Shown here in pieces: positions 17,431 through 26,337 of a DNA stretch of 64,000 bases. How positions within the stretch are numbered: the stretch's first letter is position 1; each line of letters begins with the position of its first letter. Under the pieces are notes generated by a model. That model searched no databases. It saw nothing but the letters and a program-made list of their open reading frames with translations, and was not told the DNA's origin. The DNA comes from Streptomyces sp. NBC_01803 (GTDB lineage Bacteria > Actinomycetota > Actinomycetes > Streptomycetales > Streptomycetaceae): NCBI RefSeq assembly GCF_035917415.1, contig NZ_CP109073.1:3576001-3640000 (forward strand), read 5' to 3'. The position numbers were made by a program, and so were the translations under genes.

Positions 17431-19184
17431 CCAGTCCCGGGGCGATACCCGGCCCGCGGCCGGCACCCGCGCCGGTCCCGATCCCGCTGCCCACCGCCCT
17501 GCCCGCGCCCGCGCCCGGCTGGGCCATCGAGGCCGAGGTCGTCGTCGTCGGCTCCGGCGTCGCGGGCCTGACCGCCGCGCTGCGCTGCGCCGCCGCCGGC
17601 CGCCGGACCGTCATTGTCACCAAGGCGCGGCTGGACGACGGCTCGACCCGTTGGGCGCAGGGCGGCATCGCCGCCGCGCTGGGCGACGGCGACACCCCCG
17701 CCCAGCACTTGGCGGACACGCTGGTCGCGGGCGCCGGGCTGTGCGACGAGGCCGCCGTCGAGGCGCTGGTCACCGAGGGCCCGGCCGCCGTGCGGCGGCT
17801 GATCGCGCTGGGCGCCCGGTTCGACGCCGATCCGGACGGCTCGATCGCGCTGACCCGCGAGGGCGGTCACCACCGCCGCCGCATCGCGCACGCCGGGGGC
17901 GACGCGACCGGCGCGGAGATCTCCCGCGCGCTGGTGGCCGCCGTCCGCGCGGCCGGCATCGAGACGGTCGAGAACGCCCTCGCGCTCGACCTGCTCAAGG
18001 ACGCCGCCGGACGGGCCGCCGGGGTGACCCTGCACGTCATGGGCGAGGGTCGGCACGACGGCGTGGGCGCCGTGCACGGGCCGGCCGTGGTGCTGGCCAC
18101 CGGCGGTATGGGCCAGATCTTCTCCGCCACCACCAACCCGTCCGTCTCCACCGGGGACGGCGTGGCCCTGGCGCTGCGGGCCGGCGCGGAGGTCTCCGAC
18201 CTGGAGTTCGTGCAGTTTCACCCGACCGTCCTGTATCTGGGCCCGGACGCCGAGGGCCAGCAGCCGCTGATCTCGGAGGCGGTGCGCGGCGAGGGCGCGC
18301 ACCTGGTGGACGCGGACGGGGTGCGGTTCATGCTCGGACAGCACGAGCTGGCCGAGCTGGCGCCCCGCGACATCGTCGCCAAGGCCATCACCCGCCGCAT
18401 GCGCGAGCGAGGTGCCGCACACATGTTCCTCGACGCCCGGCACTTCGGCGCCCGGATGTGGGAGAGCCGCTTCCCCACCATCCTCGCCGCCTGCCGTGCC
18501 CACGGCATCGACCCGGTGACCGGGCCGATCCCCGTCGCCCCCGCCGCGCACTACGCCTCCGGCGGCGTCCGCACCGACCTGGCCGGCCGCACCACCGTGC
18601 CCGGCCTGTACGCCTGCGGCGAGACCGCCTGCACGGGCGTGCACGGCGCGAACCGCCTGGCGTCGAACTCTCTGCTCGAAGGGCTGGTCTTCGCCGAGCG
18701 CATCGCGGCGGCCGTCACCGCCGACGACCCGGCCCGGGGCGCTCCCGCCCCGGCCGCCGCCCCCGCCGCGGCCGACCCCGGCCTGCTGCCGCCGGAGGCC
18801 CGCGCCACGATCCAGCGCGTCATGACCGAGGGCGCCGGAGTGCTGCGCTCCGCCCGGAGTCTGGCCGACGCCGAGCGCGCCCTGGACGCGCTGGCGGGCG
18901 ATGCCGACCGTAAGCCGGCCGAGCCGGGCGCCGACACCTGGGAGACGGCTAATCTGCATCTGGTCGCCCGGGTGCTGGCCGCCGCCGCCGGGCACCGCGC
19001 GGAGACGCGCGGCTGTCACTGGCGCGAGGACCACCAGGAGCGGGACGATGCCCACTGGCGGCGCCACCTCGTCCTGACCCTGCGGTCCGGGGACGAGGGC
19101 TCGACCCTGCACTTCGTCACCACCGACACCACCGCGTTCCCGCCGACGGACGCGACCGCCACCGAGGAGACCCACCAGCCGTGA
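17427..19184 (+). CDS. nadB: L-aspartate oxidase
   Basis: First enzyme of de novo NAD synthesis; oxidises aspartate to iminoaspartate with FAD. 585 residues. The FAD dinucleotide loop [13 protein letters not shown] is at 40-52. It is followed by [33 protein letters not shown] substrate loop, EFVQFHPT, and the late [22 protein letters not shown] proline/alanine-rich tail of about 30 residues precedes the enzyme, and the C-terminus ends in a Thr/Asp-rich tail. It overlaps panC and nadC by four bases. No nadA follows; nadA must lie elsewhere in the chromosome. Confidence 0.96.
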   Translation: MTSPGAIPGPRPAPAPVPIPLPTALPAPAPGWAIEAEVVVVGSGVAGLTAALRCAAAGRRTVIVTKARLDDGSTRWAQGGIAAALGDGDTPAQHLADTLVAGAGLCDEAAVEALVTEGPAAVRRLIALGARFDADPDGSIALTREGGHHRRRIAHAGGDATGAEISRALVAAVRAAGIETVENALALDLLKDAAGRAAGVTLHVMGEGRHDGVGAVHGPAVVLATGGMGQIFSATTNPSVSTGDGVALALRAGAEVSDLEFVQFHPTVLYLGPDAEGQQPLISEAVRGEGAHLVDADGVRFMLGQHELAELAPRDIVAKAITRRMRERGAAHMFLDARHFGARMWESRFPTILAACRAHGIDPVTGPIPVAPAAHYASGGVRTDLAGRTTVPGLYACGETACTGVHGANRLASNSLLEGLVFAERIAAAVTADDPARGAPAPAAAPAAADPGLLPPEARATIQRVMTEGAGVLRSARSLADAERALDALAGDADRKPAEPGADTWETANLHLVARVLAAAAGHRAETRGCHWREDHQERDDAHWRRHLVLTLRSGDEGSTLHFVTTDTTAFPPTDATATEETHQP

Positions 19185-20233
19185 CCAGCCCCGATTTCCC
19201 CCGGGTCATGCCCGTAGAGCTCACCCTGCTGCCCATCGGCAGCAGGCCGGGCGAGGCCGAGCCGGCCGACGGCGACGGTTGCGGAGCGGGCTGCGGCTGC
19301 GGCGGTGAGGAGTTCTCGGCCGCGCACGACCCCATGGAGTGCGGTCTCGACCCCGATCTCGCCGAGCTGCTCGCGGCCGGCGGGCTCGACCCCGTGCGGG
19401 TGGAGGACATCGCGCACCTGGCGGTCGAGGAAGACCTGGACGACGGCGTGGACGTGACCACCGTCGCCACCGTCCCGGAGGACTCGGTCGCCACCGGCGA
19501 CTTCGTCGCCCGCCAGGCCGGCACCGTCGCCGGGCTGCACGTCGCGGAGGCCGTGCTGTCGATCGTCTGCACCGACGAGTTCGAGGTCGAGCGCCATGTC
19601 GCGGACGGCGACCGCGTCGAGCCCGGCCAGGTGCTGCTGTCGGTCACCACCCGCACGCGCGACCTGCTCACCGGCGAGCGCAGCGCCCTCAACCTGCTGT
19701 GCCGTCTCTCCGGCATCGCCACCGCCACCCGCGCGTGGGCCGACGTGCTGGACGGCACCCGCACGCGCGTCCGCGACACCCGCAAGACGACTCCCGGCCT
19801 GCGCGCCCTGGAGAAGTACGCCGTCCGCTGCGGCGGCGGCGTCAACCACCGGATGTCGCTGTCGGACGCCGCCCTGGTCAAGGACAACCACGTGATCGCG
19901 GCGGGCGGCGTGGCGGCGGCGTTCCGCAAGGTCCGTGAGGAATTCCCCGGTGTGCCGGTGGAGGTCGAGGTGGACCGCCTGGACCAGATCGAGCCCGTCC
20001 TCGCCGAGGGCGCGGACCTGATCCTGCTGGACAACTTCACGCCCGACGAGACCAGGCGGGCCGTGACACTCGTCGCCGGCCGCGCGGTCCTGGAGTCGTC
20101 CGGCCGCCTCACCCTGGACAACGCCCGCGCTTACGCCGAGGCCGGGGTCGACTACGTGGCGGTCGGCGCGCTCACCCACTCCTCCCCGATCCTCGACATC
20201 GGGCTCGACCTCCGCCCCGAGAGGCGCGACTGA
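19181..20233 (+). CDS. nadC: Nicotinate-nucleotide pyrophosphorylase (quinolinate phosphoribosyltransferase)
   Basis: Converts quinolinate and PRPP to nicotinate mononucleotide. 350 residues against about 285 for typical NadC: the extra 55 N-terminal residues include a cysteine/glycine cluster (DGCGAGCGCGG, Cys34, Cys38, Cys40) that could bind a metal. The enzyme core begins near residue 55 and shows RDTRKTTPGLRALEKYAVRCGGG, HRMSLSDAALVKDNH, VEVEVDRLDQ and LLDNFTPD. It starts at GTG 19181, overlapping nadB. Confidence 0.96.
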   Translation: MTSPDFPRVMPVELTLLPIGSRPGEAEPADGDGCGAGCGCGGEEFSAAHDPMECGLDPDLAELLAAGGLDPVRVEDIAHLAVEEDLDDGVDVTTVATVPEDSVATGDFVARQAGTVAGLHVAEAVLSIVCTDEFEVERHVADGDRVEPGQVLLSVTTRTRDLLTGERSALNLLCRLSGIATATRAWADVLDGTRTRVRDTRKTTPGLRALEKYAVRCGGGVNHRMSLSDAALVKDNHVIAAGGVAAAFRKVREEFPGVPVEVEVDRLDQIEPVLAEGADLILLDNFTPDETRRAVTLVAGRAVLESSGRLTLDNARAYAEAGVDYVAVGALTHSSPILDIGLDLRPERRD

Positions 20234-20235
20234 CG

Positions 20236-21033
20236 ATGCTGCTCACTATCGACGTCGGCAATACCCACACGGTCCTCGGCCTCTTCGACGGCGAGGAGAT
20301 CGTGGAGCACTGGCGCATCTCGACCGAGTCCCGCCGCACCGCCGACGAGCTGGCCGTGCTGCTGCAGGGCCTGATGGGCATGCATCCGCTGCTCGGGGAG
20401 GAGCTGGGGGACGGCATCGACGGCATCGCCATCTGTTCCACGGTGCCCTCCGTGCTGCACGAGCTGCGCGAGGTGACCCGGCGGTACTACGGCGACATCC
20501 CGGCCGTGCTGGTGGAACCGGGCGTCAAGACCGGAGTGCCGATCCTCACCGACAACCCCAAGGAGGTCGGCGCCGACCGGATCATCAACGCGGTGGCGGC
20601 GGTCGAGCTGTACGGCGGCCCCTGCATCGTCGTCGACTTCGGCACGGCCACCACCTACGACGCCGTCTCCGCGCGCGGTGAGTACGCGGGCGGGGCGATC
20701 GCGCCCGGCATCGAGATCTCCGTGGAGGCCCTGGGCCTGCGCGGCGCCCAGCTCCGCAAGGTGGAGCTGGCCCGGCCGCGCCACGTCATCGGCAAGAACA
20801 CCGTGGAGTCGATGCAGTCCGGCATTCTGTACGGCTTCGCGGGCCAGGTGGACGGCATGGTCGAGCGGATGTCGCGCGAGCTGGCCGACGACCCCGACGA
20901 CGTGACGGTGATCGCGACGGGCGGCCTGGCCCCGATGGTGCTGCGCGAGTCCACCGTCATCGACGAGCACGAACCCTGGCTGACCCTGGTGGGCCTCCGG
21001 CTGGTCTACGAGCGGAACGTCTCCCGCTCCTGA
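20236..21033 (+). CDS. coaX: Type III pantothenate kinase
   Basis: Phosphorylates pantothenate, the first step to CoA; this type uses a monovalent cation and is insensitive to CoA feedback. 265 residues with the ASKHA motifs: PHOSPHATE-1 DVGNTHTVLGLF at 6-17, GADRIINAVAA, and DFGTATTYDAVS. It begins two bases after nadC, completing a panC-nadB-nadC-coaX transcript. The stop codon sits within a degenerate duplicated segment (CTCCTGAAGTC) that recurs 16 bases later. Confidence 0.95.
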   Translation: MLLTIDVGNTHTVLGLFDGEEIVEHWRISTESRRTADELAVLLQGLMGMHPLLGEELGDGIDGIAICSTVPSVLHELREVTRRYYGDIPAVLVEPGVKTGVPILTDNPKEVGADRIINAVAAVELYGGPCIVVDFGTATTYDAVSARGEYAGGAIAPGIEISVEALGLRGAQLRKVELARPRHVIGKNTVESMQSGILYGFAGQVDGMVERMSRELADDPDDVTVIATGGLAPMVLRESTVIDEHEPWLTLVGLRLVYERNVSRS

Positions 21034-21077
21034 AGTCTCCCCCTCCTGAAGTCGCTCGTTCCTGAGTCGCCCGCTCC
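21027..21077. repeat. Degenerate tandem repeat across coaX stop codon
   Basis: CTCCTGAAGTC at 21027-21037 contains the coaX TGA and is repeated at 21043-21053. A diverged third copy (TTCCTGAGTC) follows. The downstream copies are outside any gene. Confidence 0.6.
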
Positions 21078-21152
21078 CGGGGCTCCCCTCCCGGGGAGCC
21101 GCTGGAACACGCCGTCACCACGCAATGGCGGGCGATTTGTCTGCTTACCACT

Positions 21153-21158
21153 TAATGT
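21153..21158 (+). promoter_or_regulatory. -10 element (TAATGT) for the 73-residue protein
   Basis: TAATGT ends six bases before ATG 21165 in a locally AT-rich stretch, predicting a leaderless mRNA. Confidence 0.5.
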
Positions 21159-21164
21159 CGGTTT

Positions 21165-21386
21165 ATGGTTACGTCCAACGGTTCCCAGGGTTCCCCCACG
21201 CCAGGCGGTGACGGGGACCAGAACGCCCAGCAGCGCCCGCGCCGCCCCGTGCCGACCCCGGCGGAGGTCTTCCCGCCGCGCCGCAAGCGCCCGGCCGCCC
21301 CGGTCGCGCCGCCCGGGCCGCCGCCGCAGGGGCAGGAGGGGGAGGGCGAGGGGCGCGGGGAGAGCTCCGCCCAGAGCGGTCGGTAG
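21165..21386 (+). CDS. Small proline-rich disordered protein
   Basis: 73 residues, rich in Pro, Gly, Gln and Arg, with a basic centre (FPPRRKRPAAPVAPPG) and no hydrophobic segment. It is predicted to be unstructured. A -10 element at the right distance and strong third-position GC bias support expression. No family recognised; it could also be a leader or antisense-type transcript. Confidence 0.5.
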   Translation: MVTSNGSQGSPTPGGDGDQNAQQRPRRPVPTPAEVFPPRRKRPAAPVAPPGPPPQGQEGEGEGRGESSAQSGR

Positions 21387-21431
21387 GCTGTCAGGCGGCT
21401 CGCCCGAGCACGTCCTAGGAGGCCGACCGCT

Positions 21432-21632
21432 GTGGACTACGTCGCCGCACTCTTCCCGCCCACCGTGATGGCCGTCGCCTTCACCTGGCTGATCGTGACC
21501 ATCGTGCGATCCCAGGGCGGCAGCAACAAGTACAAGGAGGACGCCGCCGTGGACGCGGCCTTCGCGGCCCGCGCGGCCCAGGCCGCCCACCCCGCCGGGA
21601 ACGGCGAGGAGCCGGCCGCCGGTCACTCCTGA
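21432..21632 (+). CDS. Small single-pass membrane protein
   Basis: 66 residues from GTG 21432, with AGGAGG ten bases upstream. One membrane helix at residues 6-26 (ALFPPTVMAVAFTWLIVTIV) is followed by a short charged, alanine-rich cytoplasmic tail. The layout resembles small conserved Streptomyces membrane proteins of unknown role. Probably its own short transcription unit. Confidence 0.7.
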   Translation: MDYVAALFPPTVMAVAFTWLIVTIVRSQGGSNKYKEDAAVDAAFAARAAQAAHPAGNGEEPAAGHS

Positions 21633-21732
21633 CCCTCTCCTGCCCGCCCCCCTCGCACGCCCCACCCCTTCCGCCCGCTTCGATACCGCGTGGCCGCAAA
21701 CGTCACACACGCCCGTTTTGTCGCCACGCGGC

Positions 21733-21738
21733 TATTCT
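21733..21738 (+). promoter_or_regulatory. -10 element (TATTCT) for the BlaI-like regulator
   Basis: TATTCT lies seven bases before GTG 21746, predicting a leaderless mRNA. Confidence 0.55.
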
Positions 21739-21745
21739 TCCTCAT

Positions 21746-22156
21746 GTGCCACGGCCTTTGGGAGAACTGGAAGACGCGGTGATGACTCGCGTATGGGAGT
21801 GGAACCGGCCCGTCACCGTGCGGGAAGTTCTCGAAGATCTGCGGCGTGAGCGTTCGATCGCCTATACGACGGTGATGACCGTCCTGGACAACCTCCACCA
21901 GAAGGGCTGGGTCCGCCGCGAGCAGGCGGGCCGGGCCTATCGCTATGAGGCGGTCTCCACGCGCGCCGCGTACTCGGCGGCTTTGATGAATGACGCTTGG
22001 TCCGAGAGCGACAACGCGGCGGCGGCGCTCGTCGCTTTCTTCGGGATGATGTCGGCCGAGCAGACCGAGGCATTGCGCGACGCGCTGCGCGTCGTGGATG
22101 TCGCCGGAGTGCAGGTCGCCGCCCCCGAAGGCGAAGGGGAAGCCGTACAGCGATAG
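21746..22156 (+). CDS. BlaI/MecI/CopY family transcriptional regulator
   Basis: 136 residues. Winged-helix N-terminus with LGELEDAVMTRVWEWNRPVT, VREVLEDLRRERSIAYTTVMTV and the recognition helix LDNLHQKGWVRRE; dimerisation helices near the C-terminus. No BlaR1-type M56 peptidase gene is adjacent, so it is an orphan. It does not show an obvious metal site such as the CopY CxC motif. Its own target is unknown. Confidence 0.88.
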   Translation: MPRPLGELEDAVMTRVWEWNRPVTVREVLEDLRRERSIAYTTVMTVLDNLHQKGWVRREQAGRAYRYEAVSTRAAYSAALMNDAWSESDNAAAALVAFFGMMSAEQTEALRDALRVVDVAGVQVAAPEGEGEAVQR

Positions 22157-22159
22157 CCT
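22154..22159 (+). promoter_or_regulatory. -10 element (TAGCCT) for the ArgA-like acetyltransferase
   Basis: TAGCCT overlaps the stop codon of the preceding regulator and lies seven bases before GTG 22167, predicting a leaderless mRNA. Confidence 0.5.
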
Positions 22160-22166
22160 CTCGTTT

Positions 22167-22685
22167 GTGTCGGAAACCTCAGCAGAAGTCACTGTCCGCC
22201 GTGCCAGGACTACAGATGTCCGCTCGGTGCGCCGCCTCATCGATGTCTACTCACGCGACGGGTTCCTGCTCGACAAGGCGACGGTGACGCTTTACGAGGA
22301 CATTCAGGAGTTCTGGGTGGCGGAGCGGGACCATGATGCGCAGGTAGTCGCGTGCGGCGCGCTGCATGTGATGTGGGAAGACTTGGCCGAGGTGCGCACA
22401 CTTGCCGTCGATCCGCTGCTGAAGGGGCACGGAGTGGGGCATCGGGTGCTGGAGAAGTTGCTCCAGACGGCCCGGTGGCTCGGTGTCCGGCGTATTTTCT
22501 GCCTCACCTTCGAAGTGGAGTTCTTCGTTCGGCACGGCTTCCGGGAGATCGGGGAGGCCCCGGTCGACGGCGATGTCTACAGCGAGCTGCTGCGTTCCTA
22601 TGACGAGGGTGTGGCGGAGTTCCTGGGGCTGGAACGGGTCAAGCCCAACACATTGGGTAACAGCAGGATGCTGCTGCATCTCTGA
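22167..22685 (+). CDS. Amino-acid N-acetyltransferase, actinobacterial ArgA-type (GNAT)
   Basis: 172-residue GNAT protein. Motif A is seen as EVRTLAVDPLLKGHGVGHRVLEKLL, including the acetyl-CoA pyrophosphate loop (KGHGVG). It is followed by RIFCLTFEVEFFVRHGFREI. Short N-acetylglutamate synthases of this kind, lacking the kinase-like domain, serve as ArgA in actinobacteria, so arginine synthesis is the likely role. The start GTG 22167 gives VSETSAEVTVRRA. Confidence 0.85.
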   Translation: MSETSAEVTVRRARTTDVRSVRRLIDVYSRDGFLLDKATVTLYEDIQEFWVAERDHDAQVVACGALHVMWEDLAEVRTLAVDPLLKGHGVGHRVLEKLLQTARWLGVRRIFCLTFEVEFFVRHGFREIGEAPVDGDVYSELLRSYDEGVAEFLGLERVKPNTLGNSRMLLHL

Positions 22686-22846
22686 TTGATGGGTCGATGG
22701 TCGTTATGTCCGGATCGTCCTATCGTGTCTTATCGGATACCCGGTAATCCCGAGCCGGGGGTTTGTGTTTTCCCGGCAATAGCGGTTTGATTACATCCGC
22801 AGTACAACAACAGTGGTATTCGGCGACATGAATGAGGAGCAGCCCC

Positions 22847-23197
22847 GTGGCACAGAAGGTTCAGGTCCTTCTCCTCGATGACCTCAGCGGCGGCGAGGCG
22901 GACGAGACAGTAACGTTCGCGCTCGACGGCAAGACTTACGAGATCGACCTCAACTCCGATAACGCGGACAAGCTCCGTGAGGCCCTTGAGCCCTATGTCA
23001 AGGCCGGCCGTCGCGCCGGTGGGGCGCGGGCCGCCCGCGGTCGTACCCGTACGCCCGCGGCTCCCGCCGCCGGTGGCGCCGCGGGACAGGACACCGCGAA
23101 AATCCGTGCCTGGGCCAAGGAAAACGGATACGAGGTCAATGACCGGGGCCGTGTTCCCGCCAACATTCGTGAGGCATACGAGAAGGCAGGCGTCTGA
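22847..23197 (+). CDS. lsr2: Lsr2, H-NS-like nucleoid-associated xenogeneic silencer
   Basis: 116 residues from GTG 22847, with GAGGAG seven bases upstream. N-terminal dimerisation domain (AQKVQVLLLDDLSGGEADE and FALDGKTYEIDL), basic Ala/Arg/Gly linker (55-80), and C-terminal DNA-binding domain with the AT-hook-like Arg-Gly-Arg at 100-102 (VNDRGRVPANIREAYEKA). Lsr2 coats AT-rich foreign DNA and silences specialised metabolism genes in Streptomyces. The 160 bases upstream are noticeably AT-rich, which could reflect autoregulation. Confidence 0.95.
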   Translation: MAQKVQVLLLDDLSGGEADETVTFALDGKTYEIDLNSDNADKLREALEPYVKAGRRAGGARAARGRTRTPAAPAAGGAAGQDTAKIRAWAKENGYEVNDRGRVPANIREAYEKAGV

Positions 23198-23260
23198 AGT
23201 CGCACACCGGCCGGAGCGCGTCCGGCGAGCCGGGCCCGGCCTCTCGGCCGTGCCCGTGTC

Positions 23261-23291
23261 CGGGGGGCCGCACCCGGTGGGCGGCCCTCCG
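23261..23291 (+). terminator. Hairpin terminator of lsr2
   Basis: Eleven-base-pair stem (with one G-U pair) from CGGGGGGCCGC to GCGGCCCTCCG with a nine-base loop, about 65 bases after the lsr2 stop. There is no U-run, as usual in Streptomyces. Confidence 0.5.
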
Positions 23292-23393
23292 AGGTGTGTC
23301 CGGGGGCCGAATCGCGAGTGTCATACGGTGAGCGACCCGCTCCGGTACGGAAGAGTTACGCCGTGTCTGCGTCCGACCGCACCAGGTGTTCAC

Positions 23394-23407
23394 GTTCGCC
23401 TGTAGCG
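23394..23407 (+). promoter_or_regulatory. ClgR-type operator, upstream copy
   Basis: GTTCGC, five bases, then GCG: the pattern I recall for ClgR binding sites ahead of clp and lon genes in Streptomyces. It is 342 bases upstream of the clpC start. Confidence 0.55.
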
Positions 23408-23416
23408 GATGTCCAT

Positions 23417-23442
23417 GGCTGACACGGCATGGAGTGTCAGCC
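23417..23442. repeat. Perfect inverted repeat in clpC upstream region
   Basis: GGCTGACAC and GTGTCAGCC are separated by eight bases. It lies ten bases beyond the first ClgR-type box, so it may be an operator or an RNA hairpin. There is no U-run after it. Confidence 0.6.
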
Positions 23443-23528
23443 TGGAGGGGTAGGCAGTTCATAACGGACGATGGGCCACTCATGACAAGGGGGCGGTAGC
23501 GGTGGGTCCGGATGTGACGCACGGTGGC

Positions 23529-23542
23529 GTTCGCCGACGGCG
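23529..23542 (+). promoter_or_regulatory. ClgR-type operator, downstream copy
   Basis: A second GTTCGC-N5-GCG, 207 bases upstream of the clpC start and on the same strand as the first copy. Confidence 0.55.
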
Positions 23543-23748
23543 TAGTCATTCGGAGTGCTGATGCTTGGCCTGCGGGAACATCGTCTCGCACCATCGGGTT
23601 GGAACTGTTGTCGCCTGTTCGGGGCACGCCGCCGGGGACAGGAGCGGACAGTTGGAATGAGCGGTCCCCCGTTGCGGGACTAAGCTGCGGAAGGACAGGG
23701 AGGGGACCGACCCCTTTACTGCCTGACCGCTCTGAGGAGCGATTAACG

Positions 23749-26274
23749 ATGTTCGAGAGGTTCACCGACCGCGCGCGGCGGGTTGTCGTCCTGGCTCAGG
23801 AAGAAGCCCGGATGCTCAACCACAACTACATCGGCACTGAGCACATCCTCCTGGGCCTGATCCACGAGGGTGAGGGTGTCGCCGCTAAGGCCCTGGAGAG
23901 CCTCGGGATCTCGCTTGAGGCGGTCCGACAGCAGGTCGAGGAGATCATCGGCCAGGGCCAGCAGGCCCCGTCCGGTCACATCCCCTTCACCCCCCGGGCC
24001 AAGAAGGTGCTGGAGCTCTCGCTCCGCGAGGCCCTCCAGCTCGGCCACAACTACATCGGCACCGAGCACATCCTGCTCGGCCTGATCCGCGAGGGCGAGG
24101 GCGTCGCCGCCCAGGTCCTCGTGAAGCTGGGCGCCGACCTCAACCGGGTCCGGCAGCAGGTCATCCAGCTGCTCTCCGGGTACTCCGGAGGCAAGGAAGC
24201 CGCGACCGCGGGCGCCCCCGCCGAGGGCACTCCGTCGACCTCCCTGGTGCTGGACCAGTTCGGCCGCAATCTCACCCAGGCCGCCCGCGAATCCAAGCTC
24301 GACCCGGTCATCGGGCGCGAGAAGGAGATCGAGCGGGTCATGCAGGTGCTCTCGCGCCGCACGAAGAACAACCCGGTTCTCATCGGCGAGCCCGGCGTCG
24401 GCAAGACCGCAGTCGTCGAGGGGCTGGCCCAGGCCATCGTCAAGGGCGAGGTGCCCGAGACCCTCAAGGACAAGCACCTCTACACCCTGGACCTCGGTGC
24501 CCTGGTCGCCGGCTCCCGGTACCGCGGTGACTTCGAGGAGCGCCTGAAGAAGGTGCTCAAGGAGATCCGCACCCGCGGCGACATCATCCTGTTCATCGAT
24601 GAGCTGCACACCCTGGTGGGCGCGGGTGCCGCGGAGGGCGCGATCGACGCCGCCAGCATCCTCAAGCCGATGCTGGCCCGTGGCGAGCTCCAGACCATCG
24701 GTGCCACCACGCTGGACGAGTACCGCAAGTACCTGGAGAAGGACGCGGCCCTTGAGCGCCGCTTCCAGCCGATCCAGGTCGCGGAGCCGTCCCTGCCGCA
24801 CACGATCGAGATCCTGAAGGGTCTGCGCGACCGGTATGAGGCGCACCACCGGGTCTCCATCACCGATGCGGCGCTGGTGGCCGCGGCCCAGCTCGCGGAC
24901 CGGTACATCTCGGACCGGTTCCTGCCGGACAAGGCCATCGACCTCATCGACGAGGCCGGCTCCCGGATGCGCATCCGCCGGATGACCGCGCCGCCGGACC
25001 TGCGGGAGTTCGACGAGAAGATCGCCAACGTGCGCCGCGAGAAGGAGTCCGCGATCGACTCGCAGGACTTCGAGAAGGCCGCGTCGCTGCGCGACAACGA
25101 GAAGCAGCTCCTCGCCGCGAAGGCACAGCGGGAGAAGGAGTGGAAGTCCGGCGACATGGACGTCGTGGCGGAGGTGGACGAGGAGCTCATCGCCGAGGTC
25201 CTGGCCGCATCCACCGGCATCCCGGTCTTCAAGCTCACCGAGGAGGAGTCCTCGCGCCTGCTCCGCATGGAGGACGAGCTGCACAAGCGCGTCATCGGCC
25301 AGGAGGACGCCATCAAGGCCCTCTCCCAGGCCATCCGGCGGACCCGTGCGGGTCTGAAGGACCCGAAGCGGCCCGGCGGCTCGTTCATCTTCGCCGGCCC
25401 GTCCGGTGTCGGTAAGACGGAGCTGTCCAAGACGCTGGCGGAGTTCCTGTTCGGCGACGAGGACGCGCTGATCTCCCTCGACATGTCGGAGTTCGGCGAG
25501 AAGCACACGGTCTCCCGGCTCTTCGGCTCCCCGCCCGGCTACGTCGGGTACGAGGAGGGCGGCCAGCTCACGGAGAAGGTGCGCCGGAAGCCGTTCTCGG
25601 TCGTGCTGTTCGACGAGGTCGAGAAGGCCCACCCGGACATCTTCAACTCGCTGCTCCAGATCCTGGAGGACGGTCGCCTGACCGACTCCCAGGGCCGGGT
25701 CGTGGACTTCAAGAACACCGTCATCATCATGACGACGAACCTCGGCACCCGGGACATCTCCAAGGGCTTCAACATGGGCTTCGCGGTGGCCGGCGACGTG
25801 ACCACCGGGTACGAGCGTATGAAGGCCAAGGTCAACGATGAGCTGAAGCAGCACTTCCGGCCGGAGTTCCTCAACCGGGTGGACGACACGGTGGTCTTCC
25901 ACCAGCTCACGCAGGACGACATCATCAAGATCGTCGACCTGATGGTCGCCCAGGTGGACGACCGACTGCGGGATCGGGACATGGGCATCGAGCTCAGCAC
26001 CGAGGCCAAGCAGCTCCTGGCGAGGCGTGGCTACGACCCGGTGCTGGGCGCCCGGCCGCTGCGCAGGACGATCCAGCGGGAGATCGAGGACATCCTGTCG
26101 GAGAAGATCCTGTTCGGTGAGCTGCGTCCCGGCCACATCGTGGTCGTGGACACCGAGGGTGAGGGCAAGGAGCAGATCTTCACCTTCCGGGGTGAGGAGA
26201 AGTCCTCCCTGCCGGACGCCCCGCTCGTGGAGCAGGCGGCCAAGGGCGGTCCGAACCTGTCCAAGGGTGAGTAG
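23749..26274 (+). CDS. clpC: ATP-dependent Clp protease ATPase subunit ClpC
   Basis: 841-residue HSP100 unfoldase that feeds substrates to ClpP. Two ClpN repeats (residues 1-150), first AAA+ domain with Walker A GEPGVGKT near 213 and Walker [18 protein letters not shown]. The M domain carries a UVR-like motif ([16 protein letters not shown]), and the second AAA+ has Walker A GPSGVGKT near 550 and [18 protein letters not shown]. The ClpP-docking loop is expected near [12 protein letters not shown] 23749 matches the family start ([20 protein letters not shown]). It is monocistronic, ended by an 18-bp hairpin, and has two ClgR-type boxes upstream. Confidence 0.97.
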   Translation: MFERFTDRARRVVVLAQEEARMLNHNYIGTEHILLGLIHEGEGVAAKALESLGISLEAVRQQVEEIIGQGQQAPSGHIPFTPRAKKVLELSLREALQLGHNYIGTEHILLGLIREGEGVAAQVLVKLGADLNRVRQQVIQLLSGYSGGKEAATAGAPAEGTPSTSLVLDQFGRNLTQAARESKLDPVIGREKEIERVMQVLSRRTKNNPVLIGEPGVGKTAVVEGLAQAIVKGEVPETLKDKHLYTLDLGALVAGSRYRGDFEERLKKVLKEIRTRGDIILFIDELHTLVGAGAAEGAIDAASILKPMLARGELQTIGATTLDEYRKYLEKDAALERRFQPIQVAEPSLPHTIEILKGLRDRYEAHHRVSITDAALVAAAQLADRYISDRFLPDKAIDLIDEAGSRMRIRRMTAPPDLREFDEKIANVRREKESAIDSQDFEKAASLRDNEKQLLAAKAQREKEWKSGDMDVVAEVDEELIAEVLAASTGIPVFKLTEEESSRLLRMEDELHKRVIGQEDAIKALSQAIRRTRAGLKDPKRPGGSFIFAGPSGVGKTELSKTLAEFLFGDEDALISLDMSEFGEKHTVSRLFGSPPGYVGYEEGGQLTEKVRRKPFSVVLFDEVEKAHPDIFNSLLQILEDGRLTDSQGRVVDFKNTVIIMTTNLGTRDISKGFNMGFAVAGDVTTGYERMKAKVNDELKQHFRPEFLNRVDDTVVFHQLTQDDIIKIVDLMVAQVDDRLRDRDMGIELSTEAKQLLARRGYDPVLGARPLRRTIQREIEDILSEKILFGELRPGHIVVVDTEGEGKEQIFTFRGEEKSSLPDAPLVEQAAKGGPNLSKGE

Positions 26275-26291
26275 CGCTAGCTGACCCACCG

Positions 26292-26332
26292 CGACGCCCC
26301 CCGTGGCCCGATCAGGGCCACGGGGGGCGTCG
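26292..26332. terminator. Bidirectional hairpin between clpC and the NACHT gene
   Basis: Perfect 18-base-pair stem with a five-base GATCA loop; the left arm includes CCCCCCGTGGCCC and the right arm GGGCCACGGGGGG. It lies 17 bases after the clpC stop and five bases beyond the end of the convergent NACHT gene, so it can serve both. Confidence 0.85.
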
Positions 26333-26337
26333 GCGTT

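Larger units (their letters stand above)
23198..23748. other. 551-base lsr2-clpC intergenic region
   Basis: No convincing protein is encoded. It holds a strong hairpin after lsr2 (23261-23291), two ClgR-type boxes (23394-23407 and 23529-23542), a perfect inverted repeat (23417-23442) and the clpC ribosome-binding site GAGGAG at 23733-23738. The reading frame of clpC is open back to 23524, but codon pattern and ribosome-binding site favour ATG 23749. Confidence 0.7.

Noticed and set aside
23524..23748. N-terminal extension of ClpC
   Set aside because: The ClpC family starts [11 protein letters not shown] at 23749, which has a good ribosome-binding site; the extension crosses regulatory sequences.
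23743..26289. 848-codon minus-strand open frame antisense to clpC
   Set aside because: It mirrors clpC codons and has no family resemblance, no ribosome-binding site and a leucine/valine/aspartate-biased composition typical of antisense shadows.
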